From Streptomyces vilmorinianum (GTDB lineage Bacteria; Actinomycetota; Actinomycetes; Streptomycetales; Streptomycetaceae): DNA of 64,000 bases. The stretch is from assembly GCF_005517195.1 (NCBI RefSeq), contig NZ_CP040244.1, forward strand, positions 5,970,001 to 6,034,000. The letters run 5' to 3'. Of the stretch, positions 35,409 to 43,034 are shown in pieces (position 1 is the first letter of the stretch; each line of letters begins with the position of its first letter). The notes beneath the pieces were generated by a model. That model did no database searches. It was not told the origin of the DNA and saw nothing but the letters and a program-made list of their open reading frames with translations. The position numbers were made by a program, and so were the translations under genes.

Positions 35409-37423
35409 CCGATCCGACGACGACGGACAAGGCTGAGGCCGAGGCCGAGGGCAGGAGCGAGGCGGAGGCCGGGGGCGGGAGCGGGAGCGGGGGCGGGACC
35501 GAGGCGGGGGTCGGTGCCCGGACGGAGGCCGGGGCGGAGGCCGAGGCGGAGGCCGAGGCGGAGGCCGAGGCGGAGGCCGAGGCGGAGGCCGAGGCGGGGG
35601 TCGGTGCCCGGACGGAGGCCGGGGCGGGCGGTGACCCGTTCGACCGGGACGATCTGCCCGCGCCCGCCGGGGCCACCGGAGCGCTGCTGCGGTCGCTGCT
35701 CTCCGTGCACCGCGCGCGCGTGGCCGTCGCCGCGCTCGTGCTGCTGCTCCAGCAGGGCGCCGTGCAGGCCGGTCCGCTGCTCGTCGCGTACGCCATCGAC
35801 CGCGGCGTGCCCGCCTTCCGGGACGGCGACTACGGACCCGTCGTGGCCGTCGCCGTCGGCTACCTCGTCTGCGCGGCGGCCTCCGGACTCCTCCAGTACG
35901 CCTTCGTCCGCGGCGCCGCCCGTATCAACCAGGACGTGCTGCTCGACCTGCGCGGCCGGATCTTCCGGCACGCCCAGGCGCTCAGCGTGGACTTCCACGA
36001 GCGGTACACCTCCGGCCGGCTCATCTCGCGGTCCACCACGGACGTGGAGTCCCTGCGCGAGCTGCTCTCCGAGGGGCTGCAGGAGCTGATCGGGGTCGTC
36101 CTGGCCTTCGTGTACATCGCCGCGATGCTGCTCTGGCTGGATCTCGGCATCGGCGCGGTCGCCGTCGCCTCCTTCGTACCGCTGTATCTGCTCGTACGGA
36201 TCTACCAGCGGCGCGCGGCCGTCGTCTTCGCCGAGCGGTCCACGGCCATCGCGGGTGTGATCGTGAAGTTCGCGGAGACGATGAACGGGATCCGGCCGGT
36301 GCGGGCGTTCCGCAGGGAGCGGGCCAACGACGCCGAGTTCGCGGCCCTCAACCACCGGCACGAACGCAGCAACGGCGACGCGCTGTTGGAGATGGCGCGC
36401 TATGTCGTCGGCTCACGGCTCGTCGCGAACACGGCCGTGGCCGGGATGTGTCTGTGGGGCGCGTACCGGGTGGCCGAGGGGACGCTGGCGCTCGGTGTGC
36501 TCGCGGCGGCGGTGCTGTACATGCGGCGGCTCTACGACCCGATCGACCGGCTCGGCATGTTCCTCAACTCGTACCAGTCCGCGGCTGCTTCACTGGGCAA
36601 GATCGCGGGTCTGCTGGCCCAGGAGCCCGGTGTCCCGGAGGCGGCCGCCCCACGTGAGCTGCCGGCGGCGCGGTCCGGGACGCCGGGGCGTGAGGTCGTC
36701 TTCGAGGGCGTGCGGTTCGCGTACCGGACCGGTGGCGAGGTGCTGCCGCGCTTCGACCTGACCATCCCGGCGGGGCAGACGGTCGCGGTGGTCGGCTCGA
36801 CGGGTGCGGGCAAGTCGACGCTCGCCAAGCTCCTGGCCCGCTTCTACGACCCGACCGAGGGGCGGGTGCGGCTCGACGGGGTCGACGTCCGGGAGCTCGC
36901 GACGCCCGAACTGCGCCGTGGCGTGGTGATGGTGACCCAGGAGGCGTTCCTGTTCTCGGGGACGGTCGCAGAGAACATCGCGATCGGGCGGCCGGACGCG
37001 ACGCGGGCGGAGATCGAGCACGCGGCGAAGGCGATCGGCGCGCACGACTTCATCGCGGGGCTTCCGGACGGGTACGACACGGACGTACGCAAGCGGGGCG
37101 GGCGGATCTCGGCGGGCCAGCGGCAGTTGGTGGCCTTCGCCCGCGCCCTGCTCGCGGACCCGGCGGTCCTCATCCTGGACGAGGCGACGAGCTCCCTCGA
37201 CGTGCCGGGGGAACGGGCGGTGCAGCGGGCGATGGACACGGTCCTCGCGGGGCGGACCGCGGTGGTGATCGCGCACCGGCTGTCGACGGTGGAGATCGCG
37301 GACCGGGTCCTGGTGATGGAACGCGGCCGGATCGTGGAGGACGGCCCGCCCGCCGCGCTCGTGGCCGGCGAGGGCCGCTTCGCGGGCCTCCACCGCGCGT
37401 GGCGGGACAGCCTGGTGGGCTGA
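35405..37423 (+). CDS. ABC exporter half-transporter with acidic repeat N-terminus
   Basis: 672 residues. The first about 80 are Ala/Glu/Gly-rich low complexity; the membrane domain spans about 95-400, then the ATPase. Walker A GSTGAGKSTL, Q-loop VTQEAFLFSG, degenerate signature GRISAGQRQLVAFARAL (SAGQ for SGGQ) and canonical Walker B LILDEATSSLD. Together with the preceding gene this makes one consensus and one degenerate ATP site: the intact signature of the first faces the intact Walker B of this one. Coupled by ATGA. A hairpin terminator follows. The acidic head is encoded by tandem repeats and should be disordered in the cytoplasm. Confidence 0.93.
   Translation: MTDPTTTDKAEAEAEGRSEAEAGGGSGSGGGTEAGVGARTEAGAEAEAEAEAEAEAEAEAEAEAGVGARTEAGAGGDPFDRDDLPAPAGATGALLRSLLSVHRARVAVAALVLLLQQGAVQAGPLLVAYAIDRGVPAFRDGDYGPVVAVAVGYLVCAAASGLLQYAFVRGAARINQDVLLDLRGRIFRHAQALSVDFHERYTSGRLISRSTTDVESLRELLSEGLQELIGVVLAFVYIAAMLLWLDLGIGAVAVASFVPLYLLVRIYQRRAAVVFAERSTAIAGVIVKFAETMNGIRPVRAFRRERANDAEFAALNHRHERSNGDALLEMARYVVGSRLVANTAVAGMCLWGAYRVAEGTLALGVLAAAVLYMRRLYDPIDRLGMFLNSYQSAAASLGKIAGLLAQEPGVPEAAAPRELPAARSGTPGREVVFEGVRFAYRTGGEVLPRFDLTIPAGQTVAVVGSTGAGKSTLAKLLARFYDPTEGRVRLDGVDVRELATPELRRGVVMVTQEAFLFSGTVAENIAIGRPDATRAEIEHAAKAIGAHDFIAGLPDGYDTDVRKRGGRISAGQRQLVAFARALLADPAVLILDEATSSLDVPGERAVQRAMDTVLAGRTAVVIAHRLSTVEIADRVLVMERGRIVEDGPPAALVAGEGRFAGLHRAWRDSLVG
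35501..35627. repeat. 37-bp direct repeat flanking a 12-bp tandem array in the ABC exporter gene
   Basis: Identical 37-bp copies at 35501-35537 and 35591-35627 (each starting GAGGCGGGGGTCGGTGCCCG) flank tandem GAGGCCGAGGCG-type units encoding Ala-Glu. All units are multiples of three, so length changes keep the frame. Confidence 0.85.
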
Positions 37424-37432
37424 GAGCCCTCC

Positions 37433-37485
37433 TGTGACTGTTGTGGGCAATCGTCCCGGAGGGACGGGTGGGCACAACAGTCACA
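37433..37485. terminator. Hairpin after the ABC exporter operon
   Basis: TGTGACTGTTGTG (37433-37445) and CACAACAGTCACA (37473-37485) pair perfectly; CGTCCC/GGGACG pair inside. It lies 10 bp after the exporter stop and faces the MFS remnant. Confidence 0.75.
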
Positions 37486-37497
37486 AGAGCGGCGCCC

Positions 37498-37690
37498 GTT
37501 CAAGGGCCGTTCAGCCCGTGGCGCCCTGCTGCCCCGCAGCAGCGCCGAGGACAGGAGCGCTGCCGCCAGCATGACCGTCGCCGCCCCTATCGCTGCCCCG
37601 TTCAGCGCGTCAGTGAACGCGCCGCGTGCCGCGGCCAGGACCTCCGGATCGCCCGTCGCCGCCGCGCCGCCGAGGGTCTCACGGGCCGCC
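37498..37690 (-). pseudogene. C-terminal remnant of an MFS drug transporter
   Basis: The minus-strand frame reads AARETLGGAAATGDPEVLAA, ARGAFTDALNGAAIGAATVM and LAAALLSSALLRG, the usual last helix region of EmrB/QacA-type transporters (ARxAFxDxLxxA). No in-frame stop follows at the expected place; the frame runs into the exporter gene. Upstream (above about 37690) similarity ends and a TetR remnant begins on the other strand. Only about 60 residues remain. Confidence 0.55.
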
Positions 37691-37717
37691 GCCGGGGCCG
37701 TGGCAGGCATCGCGGCG

Positions 37718-38002
37718 GTGTACGAGGCCACGCATCCGGTGATCTCCGCCTATGTCCAAGGAGTGGCCATGGCCGACGACTTGGAGGAGCAGGCCCGGCA
37801 GGACTCGGGGATCTCGGACGGCGAGTGGATGGAGCGGAACGAGCCACGCTACGACGCGATCCAGGGTGGGGGCGCGTACCCGCTGCTCAGCAGCCTGAGC
37901 GAGGGCGAGGAGTTCGACCTCGATCTCGAGCCCCTCTTCGAGTTCGGGCTCCTCGGAACGCTGGACGGCATCGCGGTCATGATCGGCGAAACGTCCGGTT
38001 AA
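37718..38002 (+). pseudogene. C-terminal remnant of a TetR-family regulator
   Basis: About 95 residues, VYEATHPVISAYVQGVAMAD to the stop, match the ligand-binding end of TetR/AcrR regulators: EEQARQDSGISDGEWMERNE, YPLLSSLSEGEEFDLDLEPL, FEFGLLGTLDGIAVMI. The helix-turn-helix part is absent, and the preceding frame is antisense to the MFS remnant. The two remnants point away from each other, as in a divergent regulator/transporter pair that lost its middle. Confidence 0.6.
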
Positions 38003-38184
38003 CGAACACGACCTTTCGGGCACCGGACGATTTCCGGCCAACTTATTGACGCGCTCCTGACAGATACCGGTCGCTGCTGCCACTCTCTCCCCGACTCGTA
38101 TGAGAGTTCGTGCTCCACAGCTCTGTTTGCTCTGCCCGGTGGGCCCACCCAGTCCGCCGGTACCCCCCTCGCAAAGGAGTCTGC

Positions 38185-40224
38185 GTGAGATCCACGCCCA
38201 GCCGTCGCGCCACCGCGACCGGCGCTCTGATCGCTGCCGCCGCCATGCTCGCGGTCGGTGTCCAGTCCGGTGCCGCCACCGCGGCGGACGATCCCTGGAC
38301 CGCCGCACCCGCGGCCCCGGCCGCGGGCAAGGTCAACCCGGGCAAGCTGCCGGCCGACCTCTCCCCCGCCCAGCGCACCGCGCTGATACGCGCGGCCGAG
38401 GCCGACAAGGCGGCGACCGCCAAGGAACTCGGGCTCGGTGCCCAGGAGAAGCTCGTCGTCCGTGACGTGGTCCAGGACCGCGACGGCACGACCCACACGC
38501 GTTACGAGCGCACCTACGCCGGGCTCCCCGTCCTGGGCGGCGACCTGATCGTCGCCGAGACCAAGGCCGGCACGACGCAGGGCGTCACCAAGGCCTCCCG
38601 CGCCGAGCTCAAGAACGTCGACACCGACGCCGACGTCACCCCGGCCGCCGCCGAGAAGCAGGCGCTGAACGCCGCCACCGCGGAGGGCTCCGAGAAGACC
38701 AAGGCCGACCGCGCCCCGCGCAAGGTCGTCTGGATGGCCCAGGGCGCGCCCGTCCTCGCGTACGAGACCGTCGTCGGCGGCATCCAGCACGACGGCACCC
38801 CGAACGAGCTGCACGTCGTCACCGACGCGAAGACCGGCGCCAAGCTGTACGAGTGGCAGGCCATCGAGACCGGCACCGGCAACACCCAGTACAGCGGCCA
38901 GGTGACCCTCGGCACGAGCGGCAGCGGCCCGTACACGCTGACCGACGCCGCCCGCGGCAACCACAAGACGTACAACCTCAACCGCGGTACGTCCGGCACC
39001 GGAACACTCTTCTCCGGCTCCGACGACGTGTGGGGCGACGGCACCCCGCAGAACCTGGAGACCGCGGGCGCCGACGCGCACTACGGCGCCGCGCTCACCT
39101 GGGACTACTACAAGAACGTGCACGGCCGGAACGGAATCCGCGGCGACGGTGTCGCTCCGTACTCCCGGGTCCACTACGGCAACGCGTACGTCAACGCCTT
39201 CTGGTCCGACTCCTGCTTCTGCATGACGTACGGCGACGGCTCGAACAACACCAAGCCGCTCACCTCGATCGACGTGGCCGCGCACGAGATGACGCACGGC
39301 CTCACGTCCAACACCGCCGGCCTGGTCTACAGCGGGGAGTCGGGCGGCCTCAACGAGGCCACCTCGGACATCTTCGCGGCGGCCGTCGAGTTCTACGCCA
39401 ACAACGCCACGGACAAGGGCGACTACCTCGTCGGCGAGAAGATCGACATCCGCGGCAACGGCACCCCGCTGCGCTACATGGACAAGCCGAGCAAGGACGG
39501 CAACTCCAAGGACGCGTGGTACTCGGGCATCGGCTCGATCGACGTCCACTACTCCTCGGGCCCGGCGAACCACTGGTACTACCTGCTCTCCGAGGGCAGC
39601 GGCGTCAAGACCGTCAACGGCGTCACGTACGACTCGCCGACCTCCGACGGCCTGCCCGTCACCGGCATCGGCCGCGACAAGGCCTCGCTGATCTGGTTCA
39701 AGGCGCTCACCACCAAGTTCAGCTCGAACACCAACTACGCCGGTGCCCGTACGGGTACGGTCGCGGTGGCCACCGAGCTGTACGGCGCCGGCAGCGCCGA
39801 GGTGAAGGCCGTCGAGCACGCCTGGGCCGGCGTCAACGTGGGCTCCCGTCCCGGCGGCGGTGACCCCGGCACCGGCAAGGTCTTCGAGAACACGGCCGAC
39901 GTGTCCATCCCGGACAACGGCGCCGCGGTGACCTCCACGGTCAACGTCACCGGTGTCACCGGCAACGCGCCGACCAACCTCGCGGTGGGCGTGGACATCA
40001 TCCACACCTGGCGCGGTGACCTGGTCGTCGACCTCGTGGCCCCCGACGGCTCGGTCTACAACCTCAAGCCGTTCTCGTCCTCCGACTCGGCCGACAACGT
40101 GAAGGCCACCTACACGGTCAACGCCTCCAGCGAGGTCGCCAACGGCGCCTGGAAGCTGCGGGTCCAGGACAAGGCCGCGTACGACACCGGCTACATCAAC
40201 AGCTTCAAGCTGACGTTCCCGTAA
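38185..40224 (+). CDS. Secreted thermolysin-like (M4) metalloprotease with P-domain
   Basis: 679-residue pre-pro-enzyme. Signal peptide to about AATAADDPW; FTP/PepSY propeptide (YERTYAGLPVLGGDLIVAET; PVLAYETVVGGIQHDGTPNE); catalytic domain with zinc site VAAHEMTHGLTSNTAGLVYS and GGLNEATSDIFAAAVEFY, and the histidine region IDVHYSSGPANHWYYLL; then a C-terminal proprotein-convertase P-domain (IHTWRGDLVVDLVAPDGS). Probably a calcium- and zinc-dependent extracellular protease matured by self-cleavage. The GTG at 38185 has AAAGGAG eight bases upstream. A perfect 15-bp hairpin terminates it. An intact gene between two regions of gene remnants. Confidence 0.96.
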   Translation: MRSTPSRRATATGALIAAAAMLAVGVQSGAATAADDPWTAAPAAPAAGKVNPGKLPADLSPAQRTALIRAAEADKAATAKELGLGAQEKLVVRDVVQDRDGTTHTRYERTYAGLPVLGGDLIVAETKAGTTQGVTKASRAELKNVDTDADVTPAAAEKQALNAATAEGSEKTKADRAPRKVVWMAQGAPVLAYETVVGGIQHDGTPNELHVVTDAKTGAKLYEWQAIETGTGNTQYSGQVTLGTSGSGPYTLTDAARGNHKTYNLNRGTSGTGTLFSGSDDVWGDGTPQNLETAGADAHYGAALTWDYYKNVHGRNGIRGDGVAPYSRVHYGNAYVNAFWSDSCFCMTYGDGSNNTKPLTSIDVAAHEMTHGLTSNTAGLVYSGESGGLNEATSDIFAAAVEFYANNATDKGDYLVGEKIDIRGNGTPLRYMDKPSKDGNSKDAWYSGIGSIDVHYSSGPANHWYYLLSEGSGVKTVNGVTYDSPTSDGLPVTGIGRDKASLIWFKALTTKFSSNTNYAGARTGTVAVATELYGAGSAEVKAVEHAWAGVNVGSRPGGGDPGTGKVFENTADVSIPDNGAAVTSTVNVTGVTGNAPTNLAVGVDIIHTWRGDLVVDLVAPDGSVYNLKPFSSSDSADNVKATYTVNASSEVANGAWKLRVQDKAAYDTGYINSFKLTFP

Positions 40225-40264
40225 GCCCCGTACGCAAGACGCAAGACGACAGCAGCGGCAGGAC

Positions 40265-40299
40265 GGACGCCCGGAGGGACTCGTTCCCTCCGGGCGTCC
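40265..40299 (+). terminator. Hairpin terminator after the M4 protease
   Basis: GGACGCCCGGAGGGA (40265-40279) pairs perfectly with TCCCTCCGGGCGTCC (40285-40299); five-base loop. Short GGGCGTCC repeats follow. Confidence 0.8.
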
Positions 40300-40311
40300 G
40301 GGCGTCCGGGC

Positions 40312-41660
40312 GTGGCCTTCTGCCGCTCCTTGGCCGCTGGTCTCGCTCGCCCTCGCGGTCGCGCTGAGCCTCGCCACCTCGCCACCTCGCCGGAGCTGTA
40401 CACCCCGGCGTACACGCTCGCGCTGGCCGTCTTCGGCTATCTCGCCGGGCGGCGGCAGGAGCACACCCGGGCCGCGCCGGCGCTGTTCGCGCTCGTGGCG
40501 GCGGCCGGCTTCGGTCTCGTCCCGCTGGCGGACGGGAACGTCTCCCAGGGCTTCACCGTCGTCCTGGTCCTCGCGCTCGCCATCGTCGCGCCCTGGCTCA
40601 CGGGCCGGTACGTACGCCAGTACGCGCGGCTCGTCCGGGCGGGCTGGGAGCTGGCCGAGCGCATGGAGCGCGAGCAGGCCGCCGTCGCCGACCGGGAGCG
40701 GCTGCGCGAACGGTCCAGGACCGCGGGCGACATGCACGACTCGCTCGGCCACGACCTCGCCCTGATCGCTCTGCGGGCGGCGGCCCTGGAGGTCGATCCG
40801 GAGCTGGGCGCCCGGCAGCAGGCGGCGGCCGGGGAGCTGCGCAGGGCGGCCGGCGGCGCCACGGACCGGCTGCGGGACATCATCGGCGTGCTGCGCGCGG
40901 GCGAGGAGGAGCCCGGCACCCCGACGACCCCGGCCGGGGAGACCGTCGAGGAGGTGGTGGAGCGGGCTCGCGCCTCGGGGCTGCGGGTGGAGCTGACGAC
41001 CGGCGGTACGCGCGCCGAGGTCCCGCCGGTGGTCGACCGGGCAGCCCACCGGATCGTGCAGGAGTCCCTCGCCAACGCGGCGAGGCACGCGCCGGGCGCG
41101 GCCGTCCGCGTCGTGGTGGAGCGGACCGGAGCCGACACCCTCACGGTGATGGTGGTCAACGGCGCGGGTACCGGTGGCGCCCCGGTCCCGGGCGGCGGCA
41201 CCGGCCTCGTCGGCCTGGACGAGCGGGTGCGGCTCGCCGAGGCCGGCTGTCCCACGGGCCGGACGGCGACGGCGGGTTCACCGTACGGGCGGTCCTGCCG
41301 CTGAGGCCCGGTGCGGCCACCGCCGCGCCGCCCGCCGCGCCCACCTCCGTACGGGAACGGGACCGGGCCACGCGGGAGGTGCGCCGCGGGCTCGCGCTGG
41401 TCGCCGCGCTCGGTCTGGTGATGCTGGTGTTCTGGCTGTGGACGCAGTCCCGGTCCTTCCTGGACCGGGACGACTACGACGCCCTGCGCGTCGGCGAGCC
41501 GCTCACCGCCGACGCCGTACGGCTTCCTCCGCATCCCCTGGACGGGCCGCCCGCCGGAGCCCCGCCGGAGCCCCGCCGGAGCCGCCCGGCATGGACCGGT
41601 GTCTGTACTACCGGGTGAGGATGACGGGCGGCTCGCCGACAAGGCGCAGGTGGGGTGAGA
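40312..41660 (+). pseudogene. Sensor histidine kinase (HisKA_3 type), truncated and frameshifted
   Basis: The central frame reads YTPAYTLALAVFGYLAGRRQ (membrane helices), GDMHDSLGHDLALIALRAAA (phospho-accepting His), RIVQESLANAARHAPGAAVR (N-box) and GTGLVGLDERVRLAEAG. The N-terminus lacks a start; the PWPLVSLALAVALSLATS part is in another frame. After about 41250 the frame breaks: SHGPDGDGGFTVRAVLPLRP and a further helix (RGLALVAALGLVMLVFWLW) continue in another frame, and the last piece (GMDRCLYYRVRM, then DDGRLADKAQVG) needs two more shifts. No response regulator is adjacent. Clearly decayed unless the assembly has several errors. Confidence 0.75.
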
Positions 41661-41665
41661 GGGCG

Positions 41666-42910
41666 TCAGTTCGGGTTCTGGGCGTGGGTCAGGGTCTCCC
41701 AGGACACGAAGTAGTTGTCCGTCCCTGAGGGCCGGTGCGCCTCGGTGTAGATGCCCGTGTTCGTCATGGAGATCCCCATGCGGCCGTGCAGGGCGTTGTA
41801 GCCGACCTCGGTGACCCTGCCGAGGCCGGGCTTCACCGTGCCGCCGCACAGCCAGGACGGGACGGCCGTGCCGTTCTCGTACTTCGTGTGGAAGCCGAGC
41901 GCGTGCCGCAGCCGCTCCGAGACCTGGGGGTAGAGGTCGGCGCCCTGGATGCGGCTGGTCTCGGCGGTGTGGACGGCGGCGGCGAGGCCCCAGCCGGTGT
42001 GGCCGAAGTCCCGGCAGGTCTCCTGGGAGAGGCCGTCGACGAAGGTGGTCTGGCCCTGCCAGTACTTCACGATCTCGTCGCGGGTGTCGATGCTGCTGTT
42101 CGGCGGCGGCTTGGGGGTGGAGCCGTCGGTGGCCAGGTAGACGTACGCGGGGACTCGGCCGAGGTAGGTCGAGACGGCCTTGTCGTAGGCGGCCCGGTCC
42201 TCCAGGTGGACGGCGATGCCGAGCGCGGCCTCGGTCATGATGAGTTCCCAGTTGCCGTTCTTGGTGGCGGCGCCGTTGATGATCTCGGGGAGGTAGACGG
42301 TGCGCAGCATCGTCGCGAAGCGGCCGGAGTCGGGCCAGCCCCCGGTGTAGGTGTACTTGATGATCTCGGCGGCCCGCGGCCAGGAGGCGCCCGCCCAGCC
42401 GGTCTGGAGCGGTGCGTTGGTGTTGGTGTGGTCCTTGATCACGGCCGACCAGGCGTCCATGATCTCGATCGCCTTCCGAGCGTGCCGGGCGTCGCGGGTG
42501 ATGTACCAGGCGAGGGCCTGGGTGTAGGCGGCGACCGCGTCCTGCCGCTCGTCCGTGCAGCCGTAGTTGGGGTTGGAGGAGGAGCCGCACTCGACGATCT
42601 CGCGGGGCTTGGGCGCGCGGGTCAGCGAGGCGTACGAGCTCGCCATCATCTGGTCGTACGCGGCCTTCCAGGGCTGCGCCCCTGCCTGGACCTTCGACCG
42701 TACGAAGTCGAGCTGGGGCCGGGACACGAGGACGCCGGGGTGGGTGAAGGTCGCGGGGGCGGCGGCTTGTCGGGGTCCGGCCGCGGGTCCGGCCGCGGGT
42801 CCGGCGGCGGGTCCGGCGGCGGGTCCGGCGGCGGCCGTCGGGACGACAGTGACGGCGACGGCCGCCGCCAGGGCGAGGACGAGGGTGTGGACCAGGGCTC
42901 TGAGGCGCAT
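41666..42910 (-). CDS. Secreted alginate-lyase-family protein
   Basis: 414 residues, exported. Signal peptide MRLRALVHTLVLALAAAVAV and cleavage near the AAAGPAAGPAAG repeat. The mature part has the alpha/alpha-toroid pattern of the alginate lyase (PL5-like) family: SWPRAAEIIKYTYTGGWPDS, INGAATKNGNWELIMTEAAL, CRDFGHTGWGLAAAVHTAET and LCGGTVKPGLGRVTEVGYNA. The real substrate could be another uronic-acid polymer. The ATG at 42910 has AAGG ten bases upstream. A well-formed promoter lies at 42978-43006. GC-repeats encode the small AGPAAGP linker. Its transcript reads toward the kinase pseudogene. Confidence 0.85.
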   Translation of the reverse strand: MRLRALVHTLVLALAAAVAVTVVPTAAAGPAAGPAAGPAAGPAAGPRQAAAPATFTHPGVLVSRPQLDFVRSKVQAGAQPWKAAYDQMMASSYASLTRAPKPREIVECGSSSNPNYGCTDERQDAVAAYTQALAWYITRDARHARKAIEIMDAWSAVIKDHTNTNAPLQTGWAGASWPRAAEIIKYTYTGGWPDSGRFATMLRTVYLPEIINGAATKNGNWELIMTEAALGIAVHLEDRAAYDKAVSTYLGRVPAYVYLATDGSTPKPPPNSSIDTRDEIVKYWQGQTTFVDGLSQETCRDFGHTGWGLAAAVHTAETSRIQGADLYPQVSERLRHALGFHTKYENGTAVPSWLCGGTVKPGLGRVTEVGYNALHGRMGISMTNTGIYTEAHRPSGTDNYFVSWETLTHAQNPN

Positions 42911-42977
42911 GTGGGGGGTGCCTTCCGTTCCTGTATGTGAACGACGGGCGGAGGAATGAACTCCGCGTCGAGCGTGG

Positions 42978-43006
42978 AACTTAGAGGCACCCCATGGACA
43001 CGTCAA
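42978..43006 (-). promoter_or_regulatory. Predicted promoter of the alginate-lyase-family gene
   Basis: Minus strand TTGACG (43006-43001), 17-bp spacer, TAAGTT (42983-42978), about 70 bp upstream of the ATG. The imperfect repeat TGGAC-N13-GTCCA overlaps the -35 box and could be an operator. Confidence 0.6.
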
Positions 43007-43034
43007 GGCCCTGGTCCATACCTTTCGCCGGCTG

